This document shows positions 1 through 8,505 of a DNA stretch of 64,000 bases, one piece after another. Position numbers and translations under genes: made by a program. The notes under the pieces are model-generated. The model was given only the letters and a program-made list of their open reading frames with translations, did not search any database and was not told where the DNA came from. This stretch comes from Aliiglaciecola lipolytica E3 (GTDB lineage Bacteria > Pseudomonadota > Gammaproteobacteria > Enterobacterales > Alteromonadaceae): assembly GCF_000314975.1 (NCBI RefSeq), contig NZ_BAEN01000076.1:124001-188000 (forward strand). Direction: 5' to 3'. Position 1 is the first letter of the stretch; every line of letters starts with the position of its first letter.

Positions 1-284
1 TCGTTATTTCTGGATGTTGAAATTAAGCCACTTCTTAGGTTTTTTTGAGTTAATTGGTAGGCTCTTTGCCAGGGTAGGATTTCAAATGTACATTTGAATT
101 TAGCTTGTGAGCAGGCCATTTCGACAATTTCTTTATTGATTCCCACGATTTTATTTTGGAATGTAAAATTATAAGGAGGGAATTCTTCAGTGTAGATTTT
201 TAGGTTAAAATCTTTTGCGGAGGCGTCATTGGCTAAGCAAAAAAAAGCCAAACTAAGCAGAACCAAGGAGAGCATCTTATTCAT
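1..284 (-). CDS. periplasmic solute-binding protein (SBP_bac_3-like), 3' end cut off by window edge
   Basis: Reading the minus strand from ATG at 284 gives 94 open codons that run off the window start. The N-terminus (MNKMLSLVLLSLAFFCLANDASA) is a signal peptide. The mature part begins KDFNLKIYTEEFPPYNF and continues with a 'GINKEIVEMACSQAKF' segment and 'EILPWQRAYQ'. This is the pattern of small amino-acid-binding-like periplasmic proteins (transporter substrate-binding domain family 3), as in the gene at 32524-33306. A GAGGG Shine-Dalgarno lies about 8 nt before the ATG. No transporter partner is visible. The ligand cannot be told; many such proteins in Alteromonadales are solitary and not part of an ABC importer. 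Confidence 0.72.
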   Translation of the reverse strand, partial: MNKMLSLVLLSLAFFCLANDASAKDFNLKIYTEEFPPYNFTFQNKIVGINKEIVEMACSQAKFKCTFEILPWQRAYQLTQKNLRSGLISTSRNN

Positions 285-524
285 ATACTGGACCCTCACG
301 CGTACATCATCACAACATCTCTTACTTCTACTTTACTATAAATTCGCTCAAAAATTCACCTTTTGACCAAATAAGGCTTAAAAAAAACCGTTATGGATGC
401 TCTATATCAACTTTTATGTTCAGTTAATCATTATTGCGAGCTTACATGATAAAGAATGTGCAGCCAGGCTATCAAATAATGTATTCTTGCAAAAATTACA
501 CTTGTTAGGTTCAGTAGGTTTGGT

Positions 525-1037
525 TTGTTGGAAATAAAAAAAGTAAGTGGTTTTACGTTGATTGAATTGATCATTGTCATTGTTATTCTTGGAATACTAT
601 CGGTGGTCGCAGCCCCCAAATTTATCAATCTAAGCTCTGATGCAAATCAAGCGGCTCTAGACGGAATGAAAGCAACCGCTATTGATACAGCAAACTTAGT
701 TTATGCAAAAGCGATAATACAGAAGGTTCACAAGGATGCTGATGGAAGTGTTGATCTGGATGGTGACGGAGTTGATGATATTGCGACGATTTATGGTTTT
801 CCCAGCGCAAACCGCACAACTGGAATAGCGAATGCGCTTCAGTTGGGAGAGGATTGGGCTTATGGTGACACATTTGGCGGAGGGCAATTTTTTATTTCGC
901 CTGCCAGTATTGCTGGATTTAGCGGCATTACCAACAACAATATTCCATTGCGCAGTCCGAATTGCTATTTGACCTACACTCCCCCAGCGGTCCTTGACGG
1001 GCTTCCAACTTTTGAATTTGTAAATTCAGGGTGCTAA
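525..1037 (+). CDS. MSHA-type type IV pilin (prepilin)
   Basis: 170 residues with a class III signal: a 9-residue basic leader MLEIKKVSG, then the prepilin-peptidase site G|FTLIE with Glu at mature position 5, and a hydrophobic helix to about residue 30. 'AAPKFINLSSDA' straight after the helix is typical of MSHA pilins (MshA/MshB-like). An acidic stretch around residues 65-80 (DADGSVDLDGDGVDD) resembles a calcium-binding loop. Cys147 and Cys170 could form the C-terminal disulfide (D-region) of a pilin. The start is TTG at 525; a second TTG at 528 is equally possible. No assembly ATPase, secretin or prepilin peptidase gene is next to it, so it looks like an orphan pilin using machinery coded elsewhere. 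Confidence 0.85.
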   Translation: MLEIKKVSGFTLIELIIVIVILGILSVVAAPKFINLSSDANQAALDGMKATAIDTANLVYAKAIIQKVHKDADGSVDLDGDGVDDIATIYGFPSANRTTGIANALQLGEDWAYGDTFGGGQFFISPASIAGFSGITNNNIPLRSPNCYLTYTPPAVLDGLPTFEFVNSGC

Positions 1038-1177
1038 ACAGATACTTGGGAAGCAGATGGTTATTAAGCTATTCGTAAATAAATACACGAATGATATGTT
1101 CCATTCAGCTATATATTAATGTAGTCCGTCATCTCCCTTAATCACATTAAGATGGCACTATTTTTGGGAATTTCTAC

Positions 1178-2275
1178 ATGTTTGAGCAATTACAACAAGC
1201 AATTACGCCTCTTTTAACTTTTTTCGGCGAAAACCCTTATACCCAAGCAATGCTTGTTATAGCACTTTCATTTGTTGTTGCTTCTTTATTTAAATATGTA
1301 TTGATGGTGGGAGTAGAAGCGCTCATATCGCGTATTAATGTAGATTTGGACAGTAGCTTTTTGACCTTGCTACATTCGCCAATTTATTACAGTTTATTAC
1401 TTATGGGATTTTCTAGTGCCGTTCTCATATTAGACCCTTCTCAATTCTACGCGCATATTTTGTTTTCGTCTTTGCAGTCAATAGCAATCTTAATTTGGAC
1501 TGCTTTTTTGCTGCGTGCCAATCGCGCAATTTTAATTAAAATTGCCAGAAACCCAACGCGTTTCCTAGCTATAAATAACAAGACCTTACCGCTATTTTTA
1601 AACCTTCTGAATATCATTATTTTAGTGTTGTCAGTGTATTTTGTATTTACGGTTTGGGGAGTAGACATGACTGCATGGCTGGCCTCGGCGGGCATAGTCG
1701 GAATAGCCGTAGGTTTTGCCGCTAAAGACACCTTAGCGAATTTGTTCTCAGGTGTGTTTATTATGGCTGATGCGCCATACAAAATTGGCGATTATGTGGT
1801 TCTTGATACCGGAGAGCGTGGCGAAATAACGCATATTGGCATGCGCAGTACACGTATGTTAACTCGCGAAGATATCGAAATAACCATCCCAAATTCGGTA
1901 ATGGGTAATTCGAAAATTATCAATGAATCCGGTGGCCATCACGAAAAGTCCCGTTGCAGAGTACCCATTGGCGTGGCATATGATGCTGATATCGATGAAG
2001 TGCGCAAAGTTTTGATGGACATCGCGTACGCAGAAAAAGAATATGTTTGTAACGATCCAGAGCCAAGAGTGAGATTCCGACGATATGGTGCTTCTGCTTT
2101 GGAATTCGAACTATTGGTCTGGATAGATAAGCCTGCGTTACGCGGGCGTGTAGTGGATATTTTAAACTGTCAGATTTTCAAGCAATTCAAATTACATAAT
2201 ATTGAAATTCCCTATTCAAAACATGATTTATACATAAAGGAAATGCCTAACCTGAACCCTCCTACTGACGAATGA
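1178..2275 (+). CDS. MscS-family mechanosensitive channel
   Basis: 365-residue inner-membrane protein. Hydrophobic segments lie near residues 22-45, 68-87, 95-113, 137-160 and 166-195. The last is the pore-lining TM3-like helix with the Gly/Ala-rich signature AGIVGIAVGFAAKDTLAN (171-188), followed by the beta-domain motif YKIGDYVVLDTGERGEITHIG (201-221) and ITIPNSVMGNSKIIN. These are hallmarks of MscS, which opens on membrane tension to release osmolytes. It is longer than E. coli MscS (286 residues) by one or two extra N-terminal helices. The ATG has a GGGA Shine-Dalgarno 8 nt upstream. It stands alone between a pilin gene and sodC. Confidence 0.9.
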   Translation: MFEQLQQAITPLLTFFGENPYTQAMLVIALSFVVASLFKYVLMVGVEALISRINVDLDSSFLTLLHSPIYYSLLLMGFSSAVLILDPSQFYAHILFSSLQSIAILIWTAFLLRANRAILIKIARNPTRFLAINNKTLPLFLNLLNIIILVLSVYFVFTVWGVDMTAWLASAGIVGIAVGFAAKDTLANLFSGVFIMADAPYKIGDYVVLDTGERGEITHIGMRSTRMLTREDIEITIPNSVMGNSKIINESGGHHEKSRCRVPIGVAYDADIDEVRKVLMDIAYAEKEYVCNDPEPRVRFRRYGASALEFELLVWIDKPALRGRVVDILNCQIFKQFKLHNIEIPYSKHDLYIKEMPNLNPPTDE

Positions 2276-2541
2276 GTTTGTTGCGTCGTGAACGCGTGTC
2301 ATTATGACGTAGATTTGCGTAAAAATTTCACGTTTGCAATTAATCACTTCTTTCTAAACATTTAATTGTGGCCAGTTAGTCTTGGCTCTCCGTTCTGCAA
2401 GTTATTATAAATTAAGCTTTTTTTTCGAATATGAGAAGACCAGAAATTTTATGGTGTGCTTTATGCTATCTCAAGCTTAAGAAAGGTTTTTTATTACCCA
2501 AAATTCACGATCTAAAGATTGTTTTGAAAACGGAGGACATC

Positions 2542-3081
2542 ATGAAGAATCAATTAATTGCACTATTGGCAGGCTCAATATCGTTGGCTTTAAGCGCTAC
2601 AAGTTTGGCCGGGGAGACCGGAAAAACAGTCACCATCAATGACTTAAAAAGTGGCCAAAGCATTGGAACCATTGTTGTCAGCAATTATGACGATGATGGC
2701 GTTGTTTTCGCACCAAACTTAACTGGTTTGACACCAGGAATTCATGGTTTCCACATTCATCAAAATGGGGATTGCTCAGCGGCCATGAAGGATGGCGAAG
2801 AAGTGTTAGGTGGCGCAGCTGGTGGACACTATGATCCGGAAAACACCAACAAACATAGCGTGCCTTGGTCTGAAGATGGACACGAAGGTGACTTACCTAC
2901 TCTTTACGTGGATATCGAAGGTAAAGCTGACTTACCGGTATTCGCACCTGAGCTAGAGCTTGAAGACATTGAAGGTCGAGCAATTATGATTCATGCGAAT
3001 GGTGATAACTATGCTGATTCGCCCAAGCCATTAGGCGGTGGTGGTGAGCGTGTAGCTTGTGGTGTTATTCCAAAAAGTTAA
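2542..3081 (+). CDS. sodC: periplasmic Cu/Zn superoxide dismutase
   Basis: Converts superoxide to hydrogen peroxide and oxygen in the periplasm. 179 residues from ATG 2542, which follows a GGAGGA Shine-Dalgarno. The longer reading frame from 2431 would bury the signal peptide and is rejected. The signal peptide ends near residue 23 (SATSLAG). All metal ligands are visible: H71, H73, H96 and H151 for copper, and H96, H105, H114 and D117 for zinc. Cys78 and Cys173 can form the conserved disulfide. The motif GGGGERVACGVI closes the protein. A hairpin terminator follows at 3095-3135. Monocistronic by appearance. Confidence 0.95.
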   Translation: MKNQLIALLAGSISLALSATSLAGETGKTVTINDLKSGQSIGTIVVSNYDDDGVVFAPNLTGLTPGIHGFHIHQNGDCSAAMKDGEEVLGGAAGGHYDPENTNKHSVPWSEDGHEGDLPTLYVDIEGKADLPVFAPELELEDIEGRAIMIHANGDNYADSPKPLGGGGERVACGVIPKS

Positions 3082-3094
3082 TTGCATAAACATA

Positions 3095-3135
3095 CCCGCT
3101 AACAGCGTAAGTGACAACGTTGCTAGCGGGCTTTT
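3095..3135 (+). terminator. rho-independent terminator of sodC
   Basis: The arms CCCGCTA and TAGCGGG pair around an imperfectly paired inner stem (ACAGCG/CGTTGC region), followed by CTTTTAT. It lies 14 nt after the sodC stop and between two converging genes. Confidence 0.7.
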
Positions 3136-3165
3136 ATATTCAGCCCGTCTGATTACGCTTCATAA

Positions 3166-6100
3166 TTAGGTCTGGAACTCAGCCTGTAAATGTTCGGCTT
3201 TGCTGTGATCTTTAGCTAACAGCATATAAACCGACGGCAACACGTAAAGTGTAAAAATCGTACCTATCGCCATACCACACACTAACACTAGGCCAATGGC
3301 ATTGCGCGCCCCAGCTCCAGCACCAGATGCAAATATCAATGGCGTATGACCTGCAATAGTTGCCAAACTCGTCATCATTACCGGTCGCAAACGTATAATA
3401 GAAGCCTGCTGTACAGCTTCTAATTTTGATTTTCCTTGCTCTTGTAATTTATTAGCAAATTCCACAACTAAAATACCATTACGAGCAATCAGTCCAACTA
3501 AAGTAACTAAGCCTACTTGGGAGTAGATATTTAGTGTAGTCGTCCAACCATCTGTCCAATACGGCATAGGTGCAGGTATTTTTAAAAAGGTAAATACCAT
3601 TGCCCCGAATAATGCTAATGGAACAGAGCCACCTAAAATGACTAACGGATCACGAAAGCTATTAAATTGTGCAGCCAAAACTAAAAATATCATCGTGATT
3701 GCCATTAGAAACGCCGGTAAAAAAGTGTTGCCTTCAAGTCGTAATTGTCTTGATTGGCCAGTGTAATCAATACCGTATCCTTGAGGCATAATTTTGCGCG
3801 CCTCGGTTTCCATGAAGGTTAGAGCTTCATCCAACGATGTCATGGGTTGGCCACTTATTTTCACGGAATTCATTTGTTGTGTGCGGTTCAGGCTGCGAGG
3901 CACTGTACTCACTTCAATTTCGGCAATATCTGCAACCCTTATCATATTGCCACCTAGACCAGTCACGTAAAGATCTTCAATATCACTGGGATTGAGTCGT
4001 GACGTGCGCTTAACTTGCGGTATCACTTTATAACTGTAGCCTTCCATATTAAAGCGGTTCACATAGTTACCACCTAATAATACGGCTAAGTCTTGTGTGA
4101 CTGTCTGCAAGTCCAAACCAAGCTCGGCAACCTTTTCACGATTTACTTTTAATTTGGCATTTGGTTGATCAATTTTTAAATCAATCATAGGAGGAAAAGC
4201 AAACATACCGCTTTCCATAGCTTTATTGACCAAAATCTGAGATATCTCGTATATCTGTTCAGGCTCGGCTTGAGAAGTCAATACGAACTCGAAAGGGAAA
4301 CTACCGCCACCCGGTAAGGCAGGAGGAGTAATTGGGAATATACGAACACCGCTAATAGTCGCCAGCTTTTGCTGTACCTCAGGTAGAATTTCCATCACGC
4401 TACGTTCGCGTTCATCCCAAGGTTTAACGACCATGCCTGAAAATCCACCGCTGGGAAATGTTAGTAGAAACGTAAAGTCAGTTTCATCAATGCTTTGATA
4501 GACATCATTGGCCTGTTCAACATAAAACACCGATTGATCAATAGTACTATTTGCGGGTGCTTCGGTAATACCAAATATCACGCCCTGATCTTCTGTAGGA
4601 GCCAGTTCTGTGGGGGACATCATATACATCACAATCGCTAACACAGAAATAACTATCCAAAACAGGTAAACAGCAGGCCGGTTGTTCAAGCTACCCGTTA
4701 AGCTACGGCTATAATACGTTTGGAAACTATCGAATACAGGACCCAGTGGCGCTTTGACTTTCTTATGAGTTTTTAACCAGCGCGAGCCAAGCATGGGAGA
4801 CAAGGTCAAGGCGACGATAGCTGATATCGAGACAGCGCCTGCCAACGTAATCGCAAACTCTTGAAAGAGTGTGCCGGTAAGGCCACCTTGAAAACCAATC
4901 GGCACATAAACAGACACCAATGTAATGGTCATGGCAATGATAGGCCCAGCTAGTTCACGCGCGCCTACTAAAGCGGCCTGAATCGGCGATTTACCTTCTT
5001 CGATATGTCGTTCTATATTTTCAACCATAACAATGGCGTCATCCACCACCAAACCAACGCTCAAAACGATTGCCAACAAAGTGAGAAGGTTTAATGTAAA
5101 CCCAAACATTTGCATTAAAAATAATGCGCCAATTAATGACAACGGAATCGCAAAAACAGGGATTAATACCGAACGACTAAAACCTAAAAACAAGAAGATC
5201 ACTACAATGATAATCAGCAATGTCTCTGTCAACGTTTTGATAACTTCTTCAATCGCGGTTTCAATATATTCGGTCGAGTCATAAGATACGATTGCATCTA
5301 AACCAGTGGGAAGCTTTTCACGGATTGCAGTCATTTCTTCACGCACCGCTTTCATCACATCTAAGGCATTGGCGGTTGGCATTACCCAAACCCCCATAAA
5401 CACCGCTGTTTGGCCTGAATAACTGACCACGGTATTATAATCTTCCGCGCCCAACTCGACGTCTGCTACATCTGCAAGTCGCACTGTCCCTTGAGCGGTG
5501 CGCCGAATAATCAGTTGTTGAAAATCTTCAACCGATGTTAGGTCAGTATCAGCACTCAAATTCACTTGGGTCAACATGCCTCGAGTTTGACCTAAAGTTG
5601 CTTGTACATTGTTGGCAGCCAAGGCTTGACGCAATTCAGTCGGAGTAACGCTTAACGCTTGCATTGCTTCAGGCTTGAGCCAAATGCGCATGGCGAATAC
5701 ACGACCACCCAAGGTTTCCGCTTTTTGCACACCATCAATGGCAGCTAAACGCGGCTGAATGCTGCGCCGCAGATAATCGGTAATCTGATTCTGCGACAGG
5801 ATATCTGAAGTGAAACTTAAATAGGCTGCGGCAAATTCGCTATCAGCAGAAATGATACTCAATGCCGGTACTTCTGCTTCTAGTGGTAAATCCCCTCTAA
5901 CTGCGCTGACTTTAGCATTGATTTCAGACATAGCTCTAACGGGATCAAAGTTCAGCTTTAAGTGTACTTTAATGTCAGACAGCCCCAATGAAGAGCTGGA
6001 TTCAACGTAGTCAATGCCTTCCGCTGACGCGATTGCACGCTCAAGAGGACTGGTAATAAAACCTTTAACTAAATCAGCACTGGCACCTATGTATGCCGTC

Positions 6101-6243
6101 TGAATATTGATAACAGACACATCACTTTTAGGGTATTGGCGCACGGTTAAATTAGTTGCAGCCTGAAAGCCTGCTATCAAGATTAATATACTGACAACGA
6201 CAGAAACAACAGGACGTTTTATAAATAAGTCGGTGAATTTCAT
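3166..6243 (-). CDS. RND efflux permease (HAE1/AcrB-like)
   Basis: 1025-residue proton-driven multidrug-type exporter subunit of the inner membrane. It starts MKFTDLFIKRPVVSVVVS, as RND pumps do, with two large periplasmic loops and 12 predicted helices. The proton-relay aspartates D401 and D402 sit in GLVVDDAIVMVENIERH (helix 4). The second half repeats the fold, with GLVTLVGLIARNGILVVEFAN in helix 10. The AcrB-like porter domain contains 'EGIDYVESSSSLG'. It lies 14 nt downstream of the adaptor gene and is clearly co-transcribed. No outer-membrane factor is next to the pair, so it presumably uses a TolC coded elsewhere. Substrate unknown. Confidence 0.93.
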   Translation of the reverse strand: MKFTDLFIKRPVVSVVVSILILIAGFQAATNLTVRQYPKSDVSVINIQTAYIGASADLVKGFITSPLERAIASAEGIDYVESSSSLGLSDIKVHLKLNFDPVRAMSEINAKVSAVRGDLPLEAEVPALSIISADSEFAAAYLSFTSDILSQNQITDYLRRSIQPRLAAIDGVQKAETLGGRVFAMRIWLKPEAMQALSVTPTELRQALAANNVQATLGQTRGMLTQVNLSADTDLTSVEDFQQLIIRRTAQGTVRLADVADVELGAEDYNTVVSYSGQTAVFMGVWVMPTANALDVMKAVREEMTAIREKLPTGLDAIVSYDSTEYIETAIEEVIKTLTETLLIIIVVIFLFLGFSRSVLIPVFAIPLSLIGALFLMQMFGFTLNLLTLLAIVLSVGLVVDDAIVMVENIERHIEEGKSPIQAALVGARELAGPIIAMTITLVSVYVPIGFQGGLTGTLFQEFAITLAGAVSISAIVALTLSPMLGSRWLKTHKKVKAPLGPVFDSFQTYYSRSLTGSLNNRPAVYLFWIVISVLAIVMYMMSPTELAPTEDQGVIFGITEAPANSTIDQSVFYVEQANDVYQSIDETDFTFLLTFPSGGFSGMVVKPWDERERSVMEILPEVQQKLATISGVRIFPITPPALPGGGSFPFEFVLTSQAEPEQIYEISQILVNKAMESGMFAFPPMIDLKIDQPNAKLKVNREKVAELGLDLQTVTQDLAVLLGGNYVNRFNMEGYSYKVIPQVKRTSRLNPSDIEDLYVTGLGGNMIRVADIAEIEVSTVPRSLNRTQQMNSVKISGQPMTSLDEALTFMETEARKIMPQGYGIDYTGQSRQLRLEGNTFLPAFLMAITMIFLVLAAQFNSFRDPLVILGGSVPLALFGAMVFTFLKIPAPMPYWTDGWTTTLNIYSQVGLVTLVGLIARNGILVVEFANKLQEQGKSKLEAVQQASIIRLRPVMMTSLATIAGHTPLIFASGAGAGARNAIGLVLVCGMAIGTIFTLYVLPSVYMLLAKDHSKAEHLQAEFQT

Positions 6244-6257
6244 AACAAAGTCATTTC

Positions 6258-7376
6258 TCAGGAATCAGTCGGCTGGGGATGGAGGCTGCGTTCTGGATCG
6301 GGTTTATCACTCGCTACCACAGACATTCCGTTAAATAGTTTAAAAGCACCCGCACTTACTACCTGTTGTCCCGCTGATAAACCATTTTCAACTGCAACAA
6401 AATCGCCACGGCTACCGCCTAATTTTACAAATTGCTGTCTAACAGTATCTGCATTACCAGCCTGACCTTTTTCAATCACGAAGACGGTATCACCATATGG
6501 CGCGTACAATACGGCCGTATTTGGAATTACCAAAACTTGCAATTCGTCGGGTAAGGTCACTTCTAAGCCCACTGACATGCCGGGTAATAAGGTTTGCAAT
6601 GAATTATCTATTTTAGCTTGGACGTGCAAATTGCGTGATTGGCTATCGATCTCTGCAGCAGTCGCAAGTACTTCTCCATTAACTCTGTCGCCTTGCTGGG
6701 TGCCAACTAAAACAGGGTATCCTGGCTTAATTTTATTTGCCCATTGTTGCGGAATACGAAAGTTCACCCGAAGATGATCGATAGACTGCAATGTGACAAT
6801 TTCGCTGCCAATTTGTAGATCTTGGCCTAAATACACCTTACGTATCCCTAAGCGCCCATCAAAAGGCGCGACTATGCGCTTTTTGGTCAAAGTGAAATTC
6901 AAGCCATCTACTTCTGCTTGCGTGGAATCTAGCAGTTGAGATGCTTCTTCTAACGCACTTTGAGATACCGATTGTTTATCACGTAACGAATTTAAACGTT
7001 TGAGATTATTTTTAGCTAATTCTAATCTGGCTAGCGCTGCACGCAACAATGCTTTTTCATTTCCCGATTCTTGTTCAACCAATAAATCACCAGCTTTGAC
7101 TTGTTGACCAGAATCAAAATGGATTTTGGCAATACGGCCATCAACTTCAGAGGTAATGGTTAAACCTTGCCAAGCTTCAAGTGAGCCGACTGCAGACAAC
7201 TTATTCGGCCAGGTTTGTTGCTCCACTGCACTTACACTGACAGTTTCGGGTGGTTGACTGAAAGACTCACCGCTTTCAATCATGAAACCAATTTGTTGTG
7301 CTTTAATGCCGCCAATTATCGCAATGATGATAATTAGCAACACTAGGGAAAATAAAATCGCACGGCTGCGAGACAT
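6258..7376 (-). CDS. RND periplasmic adaptor (membrane fusion protein)
   Basis: 372 residues linking the RND permease at 3166-6243 to an outer-membrane channel. There is one N-terminal membrane anchor (about residues 7-25), then a biotinyl-lipoyl-like half motif (GSLEAWQGLTITSEVDGRI), a helical hairpin (residues about 105-155: ALARLELAKNNLKRLNSL and following), the second lipoyl half (RIVAPFDGRLGIRKVYLGQ) and beta-barrel and membrane-proximal domains with LLPGMSVGLEV. GAGG Shine-Dalgarno 7 nt before the ATG. Order adaptor then permease, as in mexAB/acrAB. Lacks a lipobox Cys, so it is anchored by the helix. Confidence 0.92.
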   Translation of the reverse strand: MSRSRAILFSLVLLIIIIAIIGGIKAQQIGFMIESGESFSQPPETVSVSAVEQQTWPNKLSAVGSLEAWQGLTITSEVDGRIAKIHFDSGQQVKAGDLLVEQESGNEKALLRAALARLELAKNNLKRLNSLRDKQSVSQSALEEASQLLDSTQAEVDGLNFTLTKKRIVAPFDGRLGIRKVYLGQDLQIGSEIVTLQSIDHLRVNFRIPQQWANKIKPGYPVLVGTQQGDRVNGEVLATAAEIDSQSRNLHVQAKIDNSLQTLLPGMSVGLEVTLPDELQVLVIPNTAVLYAPYGDTVFVIEKGQAGNADTVRQQFVKLGGSRGDFVAVENGLSAGQQVVSAGAFKLFNGMSVVASDKPDPERSLHPQPTDS

Positions 7377-7466
7377 GTCAAATCCTCTATCGATTTAAAG
7401 TGCTTTTATAAACACCGGTTTAGCATTTATTAAAAATAATACTGTATATATATACATATAAAAAGG

Positions 7467-7496
7467 AAAGCCCAAAATTAAAAAATTGTGGGCTTT
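7467..7496 (-). terminator. terminator for the 7.5-9.4 kb operon
   Basis: Arms AAAGCCCAAAATT and AATTGTGGGCTTT form a 13-bp stem with one mismatch and an AAAA-type loop. On the minus strand it is followed by CCTTTTTAT. It lies 39 nt after the stop of the small gene at 7535-7708 and before the adaptor gene's promoter region. Confidence 0.7.
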
Positions 7497-7534
7497 GTTG
7501 TCGATTCTTGCTTTTTTAATCGTTCTAACGATAT

Positions 7535-7708
7535 CTACATGTAATACATAATGAGTTGAATCACTACCATTAACATTACCAATGGCAAAATCCAACGGCT
7601 CATCTTAGACATCTGTTGGTTAGACATTCTAAAGTTTGAACGCTCTAATAAGGGCACAACGATAAGAAGGGCAATGATCAACACGCCGAGTATAATTAAA
7701 ACGGTCAA
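7535..7708 (-). CDS. small two-helix membrane protein, unknown
   Basis: A 57-codon gene with TTG start at 7708 behind a near-perfect Shine-Dalgarno AAGGAGGT (5 nt spacing). Residues 3-20 (VLIILGVLIIALLIVVPL) form one hydrophobic helix, residues 22-37 a polar loop rich in Met, Ser, Gln and Arg (LERSNFRMSNQQMSKM), and residues 40-57 a second helix ending IQLIMYYM. No family recognised. It starts 31 nt after the DUF1428 gene's stop and is followed by a good terminator, so it is probably the last gene of the ECF42-linked operon or has its own promoter in that gap. The ribosome site, codon-clean frame and helix pattern support a real gene; only the function is unknown. Confidence 0.7.
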   Translation of the reverse strand: MTVLIILGVLIIALLIVVPLLERSNFRMSNQQMSKMSRWILPLVMLMVVIQLIMYYM

Positions 7709-7738
7709 AAACACCTCCTTATTATTTGTAACACCATA

Positions 7739-8092
7739 TTATGCATCAACTATCATTTCAAAGCCGCCAAAAATCATCCGTTTTCCATCAAATGGCATTG
7801 GATTTTTTTCCATATCGAAGCGTGGGTCCTGCATTGCTTTTTCTAATCCAGCATCGCGCACTGCTTTGGATGGCCAGATTATCCATGAAAATATCACGGT
7901 TTCATCGGCTTTACACTGCACTGCCATTGGAAATGAAGTAATTTTACCCTCAGGTACATCGTCTCCCCAACATTCAACTACTGATAATGCACCGTTTTCT
8001 TTAAATACGGCTGACGCATCTTGCGCATATTGGCGGTACTTTTCGCGATCGCTGCTCGCTACAGCGGCTACAAAACCATCTACATAATTCAT
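7739..8092 (-). CDS. DUF1428 family protein (YbaA-like)
   Basis: 117 residues starting MNYVDGFVAAV, the typical DUF1428 opening. Conserved parts include 'ECWGDDVPEGKITSF', 'VIFSWIIWPSKAVRD' and 'PMPFDGKRMIFGGFEMIVDA'. The fold is a ferredoxin-like (dimeric alpha/beta barrel) domain related to YCII/DGPF and NIPSNAP-like proteins; function unknown. ATG 8092 is chosen over ATG 8107 because the GAGGA Shine-Dalgarno at about 8100-8104 overlaps the upstream codon. Third gene of the DGPF operon, 43 nt after the YCII gene; its presence next to an ECF42 sigma factor agrees with known ECF42 neighbourhoods. Confidence 0.85.
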   Translation of the reverse strand: MNYVDGFVAAVASSDREKYRQYAQDASAVFKENGALSVVECWGDDVPEGKITSFPMAVQCKADETVIFSWIIWPSKAVRDAGLEKAMQDPRFDMEKNPMPFDGKRMIFGGFEMIVDA

Positions 8093-8135
8093 CTTATTTT
8101 TCCTCACAAAATTCAGTTGTTTTTAAACCACTCTT

Positions 8136-8495
8136 TTATGTTGCACTTTGCATTTCTGGCAATTCAAATATTGGCCTGATTTCTACCGTGCCTTTTTGCG
8201 CTGGGGGCAGACTACTGGCTATTTCAATTGCTTCATCTAGGTTATTTACATCAATAATGTAATACCCTCCTAGCTGCTCTGTGGTTTCTGCAAAAGGGCC
8301 GTCAGTTACCTGCCGTTTGCCATTTTTTATACGCAGGCTGGTAGCAGTGGTAACTGAATGTAGCGGAGAAGCAGAAATCAGTTTGCCTTGTGCAGTTAAT
8401 TCTGCGCTAATCAGCATGGATTTTTGCATACAATCTGAGCGCTGAGTTTCCGTCCAATCGTTTTCATCACTATAAATTAATAGCATATATTGCAT
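8136..8495 (-). CDS. YCII/DGPF-domain protein
   Basis: 119 residues with the motif VTDGPFAETTEQLGGYYIIDV (about residues 62-82), which names the DGPF group of YCII-like proteins. It starts MQYMLLIYSDE and ends in a conserved IEIRP-type strand (TVEIRPIFELPEM). Such small alpha/beta-barrel proteins are the characteristic partners of ECF42 sigma factors; their biochemical role is not established. Strong GAGGAG Shine-Dalgarno before ATG 8495, 10 nt after the preceding gene in the operon. Confidence 0.9.
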   Translation of the reverse strand: MQYMLLIYSDENDWTETQRSDCMQKSMLISAELTAQGKLISASPLHSVTTATSLRIKNGKRQVTDGPFAETTEQLGGYYIIDVNNLDEAIEIASSLPPAQKGTVEIRPIFELPEMQSAT

Positions 8496-8505
8496 TCGTT
8501 TCTCC

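Noticed and set aside
2431-2541. N-terminal extension of sodC
   Set aside because: The ATG at 2542 has a clear Shine-Dalgarno and starts the signal peptide; the extension would put it internal.
7443-7460. TATATATATACATATA stretch as a functional repeat
   Set aside because: Short AT-rich run in a promoter region; no sign of more than low complexity.
7395-7595. 66-codon minus-strand open frame
   Set aside because: It overlaps the better-supported 57-codon gene in another frame and runs through the terminator hairpin.
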